48,933 nt of DNA, taken from Faecenecus sp036648855. Its GTDB lineage: Bacteria; Bacillota_I; Bacilli_A; RF39; UBA660. This document shows positions 1-8,294 of this stretch, piece after piece. The position numbers and the translations under genes are program-made. Each line of letters opens with the position of its first letter. Position 1 is the first letter of the stretch. The notes beneath the pieces are model-generated. The model was not told the DNA's origin and did no database searches. It saw nothing but the letters and a program-made list of their open reading frames with translations. Location of the stretch: NCBI GenBank assembly GCA_036648855.1, contig JAVWCU010000003.1, positions 1 to 48,933 of the forward strand. Reading direction: 5' to 3'.

Positions 1-18
1 AAAATTTAAATAGAAGAA

Positions 19-50
19 TTGTTTTAATTTTATAACTCTTATGATACAAT
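19..50 (+). promoter_or_regulatory. Putative sigma-A promoter with extended -10
   Basis: TACAAT at 45-50 is preceded by TG at 42-43, giving the extended -10 form TGATACAAT. A TTGTTT at 19-24 could be the -35 but the spacer is 20 bp, so recognition probably rests on the extended -10. It lies 30 bp upstream of the GTG start at 81. Confidence 0.55.
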
Positions 51-80
51 TACCTTAGAATAAAATAAGAGGGTGACTGT

Positions 81-1736
81 GTGATAGAGAACATTCGGGT
101 AAATGTCTTAGGACAAACTATCGAGGTAAGTAAAGGGACAACTTTATTAGAAATAAGTAAAGCCTATCAAGATAAGTTTAAATATCAAATTTTAGTAGCA
201 TCAGTAAATGGTATATATCAGGAATTAACTGAAACAGTAGAAAAAAATAGTGAAATTGAATTTTTCGATTTGACTAATTCTTTTGCTAACAAAATGTATT
301 TAAATGCTTTAATTTATCTGACAATGTTTGCCTCTCGTGAATTATTTGGACCGAGTATTAATTTTAGGGTCCTTCATTCTATTGATAAAGGTCTTTATAT
401 AGAATCAAAAACAGCTTTAACAGAAGAGAATATTTTAGCTTTGGAAACAAAAATGCAAAATATAGTAAAACGGGAGATGTCTTTTACAAAACTAAATGTA
501 ACAAGGATAGATGCTATTAACTATTTTAAAAGTATTGGTGATACTTCTAAAGTTGAAATAATGAAGTATAATACCAACACTTATGTTACATTATATAAAC
601 TAGGAAATATGTATAGTTATTTTTATAGTTTAATGCCAGCAAATACAGAGTGTCTATCGGAATTTGCTTTAACTTATTTGGATGAATATGGTTTTGTTTT
701 AAGATTTCCAACAATTTATATGAAAGATGGAATTAAAGAATACCAGCATCGACCTAAGATTTTCGAAGTTTTCAAGGAATATAGAGAATGGGAATCAGTA
801 ATGCATCTAGACTCAGTTGGTCAATTAAATGAGCGCGTTTCGAGAGGAACTATAAGTGACTTGATTAGAATAGATGAGACTTTACAAAATGGGCGATTAC
901 TTTCAGTAGCCAGAGATATAGAAAATGCTCGTGAAGATAAAAAAATAATCTTAATAGCAGGTCCTTCATCATCTGGTAAAACAACTACTTGTCGTAAACT
1001 AGCTATGTACTTAAGAAGCTTCGGTATGAATCCTGTGATGATTTCTATGGATGATTACTTTGTTAATAGAGATGAAACACCAGTTGATGAGGATGGCAAT
1101 CCTGATTATGAAAGCCTAGATACTGTCGACTTGGCTCTATTTGATAAACAAATGAGTTCCTTACTTAAAGGGGAAGAAGTAACAATCCCTACATATAATT
1201 TTATTTTTGGCGTAAAAGAATTTAAGAAAAAATTAAAGCTAGGAACCAAAGATATTCTAATGATTGAGGGAATTCATGGACTTAATCCTAATATTTTAAC
1301 TAATATAGAAGCTAAGAAAAAATATAAAATATATTTATCTGCCTTGACATCACTGAATTTAGACTTGTGGAATAGAATATCTACTACGGATAATCGTCTA
1401 TTAAGACGAATTATTAGAGACAATCGAACTAGAGGTTATAGTGTTGATAAGACTTTAGCAGCATGGAGTAAAGTCCGAAAAGGAGAAGAAAAATATATAT
1501 TTCCATACCAAGATGATGCTGATTTTACTTTTAATACCGCTTTAATTTATGAATTAGGAGTATTAAAAACCTACGTAGAACCATTATTATACTCAGTTCC
1601 AACTTCTTCACCTTATTATGAAGAAGCTAAAAGATTGATAAATATTCTTAAAATGTTTTTACCAATTCCATCAGAAGATATTCCAGCAGATTCTATTATA
1701 AGAGAATTTATTGGACATAGTTGTTTTCAAGATTAA
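81..1736 (+). CDS. TGS-domain uridine/nucleoside kinase-like protein
   Basis: Predicted nucleoside kinase of 551 aa. The first ~65 residues resemble a TGS (ThrRS/GTPase/SpoT) domain. The next ~150 resemble the threonyl/alanyl-tRNA synthetase second additional domain. From about residue 280 there is a phosphoribulokinase/uridine kinase domain with Walker A GPSSSGKTT, followed by SMDDYF, which fits nucleoside phosphorylation using ATP or GTP. This fusion is common in Clostridia and Bacilli, but its substrate is not established. The GTG start is supported by AAGAGGG about 7 nt upstream. The gene stands alone before the gap region with its own promoter. Domain architecture is confident; physiological role (pyrimidine salvage) is inferred. 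Confidence 0.85.
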   Translation: MIENIRVNVLGQTIEVSKGTTLLEISKAYQDKFKYQILVASVNGIYQELTETVEKNSEIEFFDLTNSFANKMYLNALIYLTMFASRELFGPSINFRVLHSIDKGLYIESKTALTEENILALETKMQNIVKREMSFTKLNVTRIDAINYFKSIGDTSKVEIMKYNTNTYVTLYKLGNMYSYFYSLMPANTECLSEFALTYLDEYGFVLRFPTIYMKDGIKEYQHRPKIFEVFKEYREWESVMHLDSVGQLNERVSRGTISDLIRIDETLQNGRLLSVARDIENAREDKKIILIAGPSSSGKTTTCRKLAMYLRSFGMNPVMISMDDYFVNRDETPVDEDGNPDYESLDTVDLALFDKQMSSLLKGEEVTIPTYNFIFGVKEFKKKLKLGTKDILMIEGIHGLNPNILTNIEAKKKYKIYLSALTSLNLDLWNRISTTDNRLLRRIIRDNRTRGYSVDKTLAAWSKVRKGEEKYIFPYQDDADFTFNTALIYELGVLKTYVEPLLYSVPTSSPYYEEAKRLINILKMFLPIPSEDIPADSIIREFIGHSCFQD

Positions 1737-1791
1737 AAAGAAAGTTTCTTAGCCCAAAAAATTTTAACTATAGCTTTCTATTAACAAAAGT

Positions 1792-1837
1792 TTTAACTAT
1801 TTTACTTATAAAATAGAATAAATATAAAATAGTTAAA
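1792..1837. promoter_or_regulatory. 13-bp perfect inverted repeat upstream of gap
   Basis: TTTAACTATTTTA at 1792-1804 is repeated as its exact reverse complement at 1825-1837, with a 20-nt spacer. A further direct copy of TTTTAACTA lies at 1772-1780. This is the whole 151-bp gap leader apart from the RBS (AAGGAGAT near 1876). It could be an operator for a glycolytic regulator, or an AU-only hairpin. There is no T-run after it, so a terminator is unlikely. Confidence 0.5.
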
Positions 1838-1887
1838 GGTAAGTAAAAATAGGGCTTACAAATACTATTATATAAGGAGATAATAAA

Positions 1888-2898
1888 ATGATAAAAGTAG
1901 CAATAAATGGTTTTGGCCGAATTGGGAGATTAGTTTTCCGTATAATGGACAGTGATCCTGATTTTGAAGTGGTTGCAATTAATGATTTAACAGATGCTGA
2001 GCAACTGGCTTATTTGTTAAAATACGATACTAATCATCGTAATTATAAAACAGATGAAATAACTTATACTGGTGATGAAATAATAGTTTCAAATAGGAAA
2101 ATAAAAGTATATGCTGAAAAAGATCCTAATGTACTACCTTGGAAAGAACTTGAAGTAGATGTTGTTATGGAATGTACCGGGATGTTTACTGATAAAGATA
2201 AAGCTTTTGCCCATATTAATGCCGGCGCTAAAAAGGTAGTTATTTCAGCTCCTGCTAAAGGAGATTTAAAGACTATTGTTTACAATGTTAACCATAATAT
2301 TCTAGATGGTACAGAACAAGTTATTTCTGCTGCATCATGTACTACCAACTGTTTAGCTCCTGTCTTAAGAGTTATTGATTATTACTTTAAAATTAAGAGT
2401 GGTTATATGACTACTATTCATGCTTATACTAACGATCAAGCAACACTTGATGTTCCACATAAAAAAGGTATAAAAGCTAGACGGGGTAGAGCAGCAGCCG
2501 CTAATATAATCCCCGCATCAACTGGAGCCGCTAGTGCAATAGGATTAGTGCTACCTAATTTAAAAGGTAAATTAGAGGGAACTGCTATGAGAGTTCCCGT
2601 TGCAACCGGTTCGGTTATTGATTTAACCTTAGAATTAGAAAAAAAAGCCTCAGTAACAGAAATAAATAAAGCTTTTGAAGTTAACACTAATGATACTTTA
2701 AAGTTTACTATGGATCCAGTGGTTTCTAGTGATATTATAGGCTCATCATGTGGTGCACTAGTAGATGGCTTATCTACTAATATTTTAGAAACTGAAACAT
2801 CTGCACTAGTAAAAATAGTAGCTTGGTACGATAATGAATATGGATATTCTGTTCAAATGGTTAGAACAGCTAAATACTTAATGGAGATTATGAAGTAA
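1888..2898 (+). CDS. gap: Glyceraldehyde-3-phosphate dehydrogenase, NAD-type
   Basis: Cytosolic glycolytic enzyme oxidising glyceraldehyde-3-phosphate to 1,3-bisphosphoglycerate. The protein is 336 aa, the usual length. The Rossmann motif NGFGRIGR is at 7-14. Asp33 (in AINDLTD) favours NAD over NADP. The catalytic Cys151 lies in AASCTTNC and His178 in TIHAYT. A strong RBS, AAGGAGAT, precedes the ATG. The upstream 151 bp hold an unusual inverted repeat. It heads a loose glycolysis cluster with pgk, tpiA and gpmA, but the Nudix gene between gap and pgk has its own promoter, so they are not a single operon. No CggR-type regulator gene is adjacent. Confidence 0.97.
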   Translation: MIKVAINGFGRIGRLVFRIMDSDPDFEVVAINDLTDAEQLAYLLKYDTNHRNYKTDEITYTGDEIIVSNRKIKVYAEKDPNVLPWKELEVDVVMECTGMFTDKDKAFAHINAGAKKVVISAPAKGDLKTIVYNVNHNILDGTEQVISAASCTTNCLAPVLRVIDYYFKIKSGYMTTIHAYTNDQATLDVPHKKGIKARRGRAAAANIIPASTGAASAIGLVLPNLKGKLEGTAMRVPVATGSVIDLTLELEKKASVTEINKAFEVNTNDTLKFTMDPVVSSDIIGSSCGALVDGLSTNILETETSALVKIVAWYDNEYGYSVQMVRTAKYLMEIMK

Positions 2899-2931
2899 TT
2901 AATCATATTTATATACAAGACATAGACTCTT

Positions 2932-2940
2932 TGATATAAT
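2932..2940 (+). promoter_or_regulatory. Extended -10 promoter of Nudix gene
   Basis: TGATATAAT at 2932-2940 matches the TGNTATAAT extended -10. No good -35 is present (TATACA at 2912-2917, 17-bp spacing). It lies 24 bp upstream of the Nudix start codon. Confidence 0.55.
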
Positions 2941-2963
2941 TAAATTATAGTTGAGGTGATTAT

Positions 2964-3383
2964 ATGGAACCGTTAAAAACTTCCTACTGTGGGTCAACAT
3001 TTATTATTGATCTAAATAAACAAAAAATTCTTTTGATTTATCATAAGAAATTTCAAAATTGGATTCAACCAGGTGGGCATTTAAAAGAGGGAGAATCTCC
3101 AGAAGAAGGAGCTATTCGTCAAGCCTATGAAGAAACTGGTGTAAGAGTAAAATTAGTATATCAGAAACCTTTTATGGTAGAAGAATACAATAATTTTGCC
3201 GGTAATATTATTGATTATCAATATGTAGCAGTCCCAGTTACAGATAATCAAACCCTCGTAAATAGCGAGGAAAGTTTTACTTTAGACTGGTTTAGTTTAG
3301 AAGAACTGGAACATATTCCAGTATTTCCCGATGTTAAAACTAAAGCTAAGATATTTTTAACACCAGGGTTTCATACTGAATAA
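2964..3383 (+). CDS. Nudix hydrolase
   Basis: Small Nudix-fold pyrophosphohydrolase of 139 aa. The Nudix helix is visible as GGHLKEGES followed by EETGV (about residues 36-60). The usual REUxEE core reads RQAYEE, so the first Glu of the box is Gln; the paired EE and the flanking glycines remain. Substrate cannot be assigned: NDP-sugars, oxidised nucleotides or mRNA caps are all possible for the family. The RBS GAGGTGA is 7 nt upstream. The gene is monocistronic, bounded by its own promoter and by the hairpin at 3401-3424. Confidence 0.85.
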   Translation: MEPLKTSYCGSTFIIDLNKQKILLIYHKKFQNWIQPGGHLKEGESPEEGAIRQAYEETGVRVKLVYQKPFMVEEYNNFAGNIIDYQYVAVPVTDNQTLVNSEESFTLDWFSLEELEHIPVFPDVKTKAKIFLTPGFHTE

Positions 3384-3400
3384 AATGACAAAACTGTAAC

Positions 3401-3424
3401 AAGAGATTATACTTAATCTCTTTT
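3401..3424 (+). terminator. Rho-independent terminator after Nudix gene
   Basis: AAGAGATTA (3401-3409) pairs with TAATCTCTT (3414-3422) over a 4-nt loop. The 3' arm merges into a TTTT tract. Confidence 0.7.
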
Positions 3425-3439
3425 ATATTGAGATTTTTA

Positions 3440-3448
3440 TGCTATAAT
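3440..3448 (+). promoter_or_regulatory. Extended -10 promoter of pgk
   Basis: TGCTATAAT at 3440-3448, within TATGCTATAAT, the recurring extended -10 of this genome. It lies 35 bp upstream of the pgk ATG and just after the Nudix terminator. No convincing -35 is seen. Confidence 0.65.
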
Positions 3449-3483
3449 GTAAATAATTATATAAAAGTAAGGAGAATAATTCT

Positions 3484-4671
3484 ATGAAAAAAACAATTAG
3501 AGATTATAATCTTGAAAATAAGAAAGTGCTAATTAGATGTGATTTTAATGTGCCTCTGTCAAATGGCCAAATAACTGATGACAATAGAATAAAAGAGAGT
3601 CTTCCAACAATTAAATTTGCTATTGATCATCAAGCTAAAACTATTTTGTTATCTCATTTAGGTAGGGTTAAAGAAGAATCAGATTTAGCTAAAAACAATT
3701 TAGCTCCTATTGCAGACAGGTTAAGTAAATTATTATTACACCCCGTTATATTTTGCAATAAAACTAGAGGTATAGAACTAGAAAATGCTATTAATCTTAT
3801 GAATCCAGGGGATGTCCTTCTAATTCAAAATACTAGGTATGAAGATTTACATGATCAAAAAGAAAGTACTAATAATAAAGATTTAGCTAAGTATTGGGCT
3901 AGTCTTGGTGATATATTTATAAATGATGCTTTTGGTACTATTCATAGAAGTCATGCCTCTAATGTTGGAATAGGGGAGCTGTTACCAAATGGTATTGGAT
4001 TTTTAATTGAGAAAGAACTGAAGGCCCTAGAAGTTCTTAATCATCCTACTAGTCCTTTTATAGTTTTACTAGGTGGGGCTAAAGTAGCAGATAAAATAGG
4101 AGTTATAGAAAATTTCATCAAGAAAGCAGACAGTATAATTATTGGAGGAGGAATGGCCTTTACCTTTTTAAAAGCTAAGGGTTATGAAATAGGAAAGTCA
4201 TTAGTAGACCCTCAGAATATTGCCTTCGCTAAAGAAATGCTAGATCGTTATCCTAATAAAATAGTTCTACCTGTTGATGTTAATGTAACAACCGAGTTTA
4301 GTAATACTACCCCTAACCGCATTGCCTCTGTTAAGGAAATTAGCCCGACTGAAATGGGTATGGACTTAGGGCCAAATTCTATTCGTCATATTAAAACAAT
4401 TTTAACTGGTGCCAAATTAGTCTTATGGAATGGACCTTTAGGTGTATATGAAATGGATAAATATCAGTATGCTACTAAGGAAATACTAGAGTATTTAGCG
4501 AGTACCTCTACTTACACTGTTTTAGGTGGTGGAGACATAGTTGCCTCAGCAGGAGAATTAGGATATAAAGATAAGGTAAGTCATGCCTCAACCGGGGGAG
4601 GAGCAACACTAGAATACTTAGAAGGTAAAATTCTACCAGGGTTATCCATTATTAATGAAAGAGTAGAATAA
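3484..4671 (+). CDS. pgk: Phosphoglycerate kinase
   Basis: Glycolytic kinase that transfers the acyl-phosphate of 1,3-bisphosphoglycerate to ADP. It is 395 aa, normal for a bacterial monofunctional PGK. The N-terminal substrate signature RCDFNVPL is near residues 18-25, and the C-terminal nucleotide-domain glycine motif GGGD is near residue 343. The RBS AAGGAG is 7-8 nt before the ATG. It starts a tightly packed unit with the next four genes through tpiA: gaps are 1-11 nt or overlaps, so they are probably co-transcribed from the promoter at 3440. Confidence 0.97.
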   Translation: MKKTIRDYNLENKKVLIRCDFNVPLSNGQITDDNRIKESLPTIKFAIDHQAKTILLSHLGRVKEESDLAKNNLAPIADRLSKLLLHPVIFCNKTRGIELENAINLMNPGDVLLIQNTRYEDLHDQKESTNNKDLAKYWASLGDIFINDAFGTIHRSHASNVGIGELLPNGIGFLIEKELKALEVLNHPTSPFIVLLGGAKVADKIGVIENFIKKADSIIIGGGMAFTFLKAKGYEIGKSLVDPQNIAFAKEMLDRYPNKIVLPVDVNVTTEFSNTTPNRIASVKEISPTEMGMDLGPNSIRHIKTILTGAKLVLWNGPLGVYEMDKYQYATKEILEYLASTSTYTVLGGGDIVASAGELGYKDKVSHASTGGGATLEYLEGKILPGLSIINERVE

Positions 4672-4672
4672 T

Positions 4673-5149
4673 ATGCTTAGACTAGTATTAGCAACAAAAA
4701 AAGCTGATTTAGTAACTAATAATATTACGGATTTTACCTGTTCATTCTACGATAAACAAAATATTTTAGAGGCCTTAAGTAAATGTGAAAAAGCTATTGA
4801 AAGTGGGATTTACATAAGAAAGTGTTTATTTTTAGTTGAAAATAGTACTATTAAAATTGGTTGCTATTTAGATGCTGCTACAGATATTAAGTTTTGTACC
4901 TTAAATATTATTCAAGAAGAGGCAGAATATACTGAAGTTAATCAAATGCTAAAATTGGCTACCACTTATAGTCTAGATAATTTAATGATGGAAACAGTTT
5001 GTTTTCAAGCTCCAAAGGATAATAAAATATATTTAAATGCAGCCTTAGAAAATAATTTTTTGTTAGATGATTTAGAAGATAATCATACAGAAACAGTTTG
5101 CTATTTAAAAGACAGAACTTTAACTAATGCCAAAAACTCAATTAGATAG
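4673..5149 (+). CDS. Unrecognised protein in the pgk-tpiA operon
   Basis: I do not recognise a family for this 158-aa soluble protein. It starts 1 nt after the pgk stop and ends 11 nt before the flippase-like gene, so translation is probably coupled to pgk. The order of an N-terminal strand region, a central hydrophobic strand (KCLFLVE) and a late segment (YLNAALENNFLLDD) is faintly like a GNAT acetyltransferase ending in a YxKxGF-type motif. No acetyl-CoA R/Q-x-x-G-x-G/A loop is evident. A diverged GNAT is a guess only. Confidence 0.7.
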   Translation: MLRLVLATKKADLVTNNITDFTCSFYDKQNILEALSKCEKAIESGIYIRKCLFLVENSTIKIGCYLDAATDIKFCTLNIIQEEAEYTEVNQMLKLATTYSLDNLMMETVCFQAPKDNKIYLNAALENNFLLDDLEDNHTETVCYLKDRTLTNAKNSIR

Positions 5150-5160
5150 GTGGATAAGAT

Positions 5161-6165
5161 ATGAAAAACATGAAAAAAAACGGAATTATATTAGGACTAA
5201 TAACCTTGGTAGTACTTTATTTTGTTTTAAAAGATAATTTTGCAGCAATTACTAGAGAGCTATTTAATAGTAATCCTTTGTGGATTATTGTATCTTTTTT
5301 AATAATTATATTATATTGCTTTTTTCAATCGCTAGCTATTCATGAAATTATTAAAAATTATGAACCAAAGTATAAATATAAAAAAAGTTTACAGTTATCT
5401 CTAATTACCAATTTCTTTAATGGAATCACTCCTTTTTCAACAGGAGGACAACCAATGCAGATTTATCTGCTTAAAAAGGATGGAATAAGAGTTACAAATG
5501 GTACTAATATAATTATTCAAAATTTCATTCTTTATCAACTAGCACTTGTTATATATGGCATAATATCCTTGTTTTTAAACTATCAATTTCACATTTTTGA
5601 AAATTTACCTGTTTTAGGTGGTATAATATTAATAGGATTCGCTATCAACACCTTAATCATGGTGGGACTTTTCATTATCAGTTTTGGTAAAAGATTAAAT
5701 AAATTTTTAGTTAAAATTGGTTTGAAAGTCCTAACAAAATTTAAACTGGTTAATAATACTGATAAACTTCATGATGAATGGAATGAAAGATGTGAGACAT
5801 TTCACAGTGGAGCAGTCTCACTAATAAAAAACTATAAAGTTTGTATTAAAGGTTTTATTTATCAGTTTTTAGGATTAACCTGCCTCTATATTTTACCTCT
5901 ATTTGTGTTTTATGCTTTAGGCAGTAAAAATATAAGTGCAATTGAGGCTATAACTTCATCAGCTTATGTCATGATTATTGGGTCTTTTGTTCCAATTCCA
6001 GGGGCAAGTGGAGGCATAGAATATGGATTCTTAAGATTTTTCGGGACTTTTATTAAAGATAGTGTATTATCCGCAGGATTACTTTTATGGAGATTTATTT
6101 CTTACTATTTATTAATGATAGTGGGAGGTATTGTTCTAAGCTTTAGAAAGGACATGGATAAATAA
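5161..6165 (+). CDS. Flippase-like membrane protein (lysylphosphatidylglycerol synthase TM/UPF0104 family)
   Basis: Integral membrane protein of 334 aa with about eight hydrophobic segments, from residue ~10 to the C-terminus. It matches the lysylphosphatidylglycerol synthetase transmembrane/UPF0104 (YbhN-like) family. Support comes from the PFSTGGQPMQ motif near 92-101 and the late PIPGASGGIEYGF motif near 277-289. It lacks the C-terminal MprF aminoacyl-transfer domain, so it is the stand-alone flippase-like form. The stop codon overlaps the start of the GT4 gene by one base, implying translational coupling. The pair may make and move a membrane glycolipid or lipoteichoic-acid anchor; that function is inferred from context. 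Confidence 0.85.
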   Translation: MKNMKKNGIILGLITLVVLYFVLKDNFAAITRELFNSNPLWIIVSFLIIILYCFFQSLAIHEIIKNYEPKYKYKKSLQLSLITNFFNGITPFSTGGQPMQIYLLKKDGIRVTNGTNIIIQNFILYQLALVIYGIISLFLNYQFHIFENLPVLGGIILIGFAINTLIMVGLFIISFGKRLNKFLVKIGLKVLTKFKLVNNTDKLHDEWNERCETFHSGAVSLIKNYKVCIKGFIYQFLGLTCLYILPLFVFYALGSKNISAIEAITSSAYVMIIGSFVPIPGASGGIEYGFLRFFGTFIKDSVLSAGLLLWRFISYYLLMIVGGIVLSFRKDMDK

Positions 6166-7394
6166 TGAGAATAGGAATATTTACAGATACATATACCCCA
6201 TATATTAGTGGCCTAGTTACTAGTGAACTAATGTTAAAGCAAGCACTAGAAAAAAAAGGACATGTGGTATATGTAGTAACAGCTAATTTAGAAAATTTTA
6301 AATATGATTTTGATGAAGATGATAAAGTAATTAGAGTTCCAGGTATTCCTACTGGTATATATGATGCCAGATTAACAGGTATTTATCCGATTCAAGCTGT
6401 TAACAAAATTAAAAGTTGGCACCTAGATGTAATACATTCTCAATCAGAATTTGGCGTAGGAACATTTGCTAGAATTATTGCTAAACAGTTTAATATTCCT
6501 ATAGTACACACCTATCACACTATGTATGAAGATTATATTCACTATATAACCCACGGTCATTTTGATAAATCTAGTAAAAAACTAGTCGAATATTTAACCT
6601 TGTTTTATTGTGATAAAACTATTACAGAGTTAATTGTTCCTACTAAAAAAGCTTATGATTTATTTAAAGAAAAATATAATGTCCAAAGAAATATCCACAT
6701 CGTACCTACTGGTATTGAAACAGAAAGATTTTATGCAGAAAACATTCCGAGGAAAGATATAGTAGCAATCAAAAAGAAGTATAATATAACATCTAAAGAC
6801 TTTGTTTTTGTTTTTGTTGGTAGACTAGCTGAAGAAAAGAATATAGAATTTTTACTTGATATAACTAAAGATTTAGTTAAGGACTATCCTAATATGAAAT
6901 TATTAATTATTGGGGATGGACCAGATAAAGAAAAATATGAGGGAATTGTCTCTGCTAATCATAATGAAAACAATGTTATCTTTACTGGTAAAGTTCCGTG
7001 GGATACGGTACCTATCTATTACCAAGTAGCAGATATATTTATTACTGCATCCACTACCGAGACTCAAGGCTTAACTGTAATTGAGGCAATGGCGGGGAGT
7101 TTACCAGTTGTATGTATAGATGATGAAAGTTTTAGGAATGTAGTTATAGATGGTTTAAATGGAGAACTATTTAATAATAAAGAAGAAGCTAAAGCAAAGA
7201 TAATCAATTTATATCTTCATCCAGATGATAAAAAACAAATGGGTAAACAAGCTAGAATAAATGCAGATCGTTATAGTTCTAAATATTTTGCAGAAGCCGT
7301 TTTAGATGTTTACGAGATGGCTATTGATTCTAAGAAAAAAAGCAGGAACATTGTCATTAAGTTATGGGACAAAGTAAGGGGGAAAGACAAATGA
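6165..7394 (+). CDS. GT4-family glycosyltransferase (probable diacylglycerol glucosyltransferase)
   Basis: Cytosolic-face GT-B glycosyltransferase of 409 aa. The N-terminal acceptor domain begins IGIFTDTYTPYISG. The C-terminal donor domain carries FVGRLAEEKN (about 219-228) and the E-x7-E motif in ETQGLTVIEAM (about 299-309), typical of family 4 retaining enzymes. Overall it resembles 1,2-diacylglycerol 3-glucosyltransferases of low-GC Gram-positives that make glycolipid anchors. It overlaps the upstream flippase-like gene by 1 nt and the tpiA start by 4 nt (ATGA). The lipid acceptor is inferred from family resemblance and neighbour. Confidence 0.88.
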   Translation: MRIGIFTDTYTPYISGLVTSELMLKQALEKKGHVVYVVTANLENFKYDFDEDDKVIRVPGIPTGIYDARLTGIYPIQAVNKIKSWHLDVIHSQSEFGVGTFARIIAKQFNIPIVHTYHTMYEDYIHYITHGHFDKSSKKLVEYLTLFYCDKTITELIVPTKKAYDLFKEKYNVQRNIHIVPTGIETERFYAENIPRKDIVAIKKKYNITSKDFVFVFVGRLAEEKNIEFLLDITKDLVKDYPNMKLLIIGDGPDKEKYEGIVSANHNENNVIFTGKVPWDTVPIYYQVADIFITASTTETQGLTVIEAMAGSLPVVCIDDESFRNVVIDGLNGELFNNKEEAKAKIINLYLHPDDKKQMGKQARINADRYSSKYFAEAVLDVYEMAIDSKKKSRNIVIKLWDKVRGKDK

Positions 7395-8098
7395 AAATAG
7401 TAGTAGCTAATCATAAAATGAATTTAACAGCATCTGAGATTTTAACATATGAAAAATATATTGAGGAACTAGATAAACCTAATCTTAAAATAGTAATTTG
7501 TCCAAGCATGTTATATTTATCTTCTTTTAAAATAGGATCTTGCAAATTAGGTAGTCAAAATGTGGCAGTTCAAGAGAAAACTAATTTAACAGGAGAAGTA
7601 TCGGCTAGACAACTTAAATCAGTAGGAGTAGCCTATTCAATCGTAGGACATTCTGAACGGAGAACTGCTCTATTAGAAACCAATGAAATGATAAGATCAA
7701 AAATTATTGAATTACATGCTCATAATATTATGCCAATTCTTTGTATAGGAGAAACGTTAATCGAAAAAAACAAAGAGTTAACCATTAAGGCTTTAGAAAA
7801 ACAAATTAGTGAATGCTTGAGAGATATAACTAAGCCTATTATTGTTGCCTATGAACCAGTGTGGGCTATAGGAACTGGCGTAACACCATCAAAAGAAGAA
7901 ATAGAGCAAACGGTATCGATTATTAGAATATTATTAGAAACTAATCGGCAACCAAATGCTAAAGTTTTATATGGCGGTAGCATTAATTATAAAACAATTA
8001 GTATGTTAGAAGAAATCAAAAAACTAGATGGATATTTAATAGGAGGAGCAAGTATCAACCCTAAGGAATTGGTCGAACTATTAAATATGATAAAATAA
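7391..8098 (+). CDS. tpiA: Triosephosphate isomerase
   Basis: Glycolytic isomerase interconverting dihydroxyacetone phosphate and glyceraldehyde-3-phosphate, 235 aa. Catalytic residues are in place: Asn7/Lys9 (ANHKMN, where the usual NWKMN tryptophan is His), His87 in IVGHSERR, and the Glu in AYEPVWAIGTG. An in-frame ATG exists 27 nt upstream at 7364, but the start at 7391 has the RBS AGGGGGAAAG and the conserved N-terminus, and gives the ATGA overlap with the GT4 gene. It is the last gene of the pgk operon. A weak hairpin with a T-run follows at once. Confidence 0.96.
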   Translation: MKIVVANHKMNLTASEILTYEKYIEELDKPNLKIVICPSMLYLSSFKIGSCKLGSQNVAVQEKTNLTGEVSARQLKSVGVAYSIVGHSERRTALLETNEMIRSKIIELHAHNIMPILCIGETLIEKNKELTIKALEKQISECLRDITKPIIVAYEPVWAIGTGVTPSKEEIEQTVSIIRILLETNRQPNAKVLYGGSINYKTISMLEEIKKLDGYLIGGASINPKELVELLNMIK

Positions 8099-8118
8099 GG
8101 AAGGTAACTTCTTTTTTT
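8099..8118 (+). terminator. Weak terminator after tpiA
   Basis: GGAAG (8099-8103), GTAA loop, CTTCT (8108-8112), then a run of T. The stem is only 5 bp, so efficiency may be low. Confidence 0.45.
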
Positions 8119-8154
8119 ATGAAAAACTTTTAATAATTATATAAATGAGTGATC

Positions 8155-8260
8155 TATAATGAGCAAATATACTATTCGACATTAATCTCCATAATTCGAC
8201 AAATAGAGACAAAACTAGTGCATATAATTTGTTTATTTTTGTTAGTTTATCATGTATAAT
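8155..8260 (+). promoter_or_regulatory. spo0A control region: two 0A boxes between two putative -10 elements
   Basis: TTCGACA occurs at 8175-8181 and again at 8195-8201, exactly 20 bp apart. Each is the reverse complement of TGTCGAA, the perfect Spo0A-binding 0A box. A TATAAT at 8155-8160 lies upstream and another at 8255-8260 lies downstream, the latter 37 bp before the spo0A start. The layout parallels the vegetative and sporulation promoters of Bacillus subtilis spo0A with 0A boxes between them. No clear sigma-H promoter is visible, so the second promoter may be sigma-A. Confidence 0.75.
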
Positions 8261-8294
8261 GATAATTGCGTGGTAGTAAGAAAGGACAAAAAGT

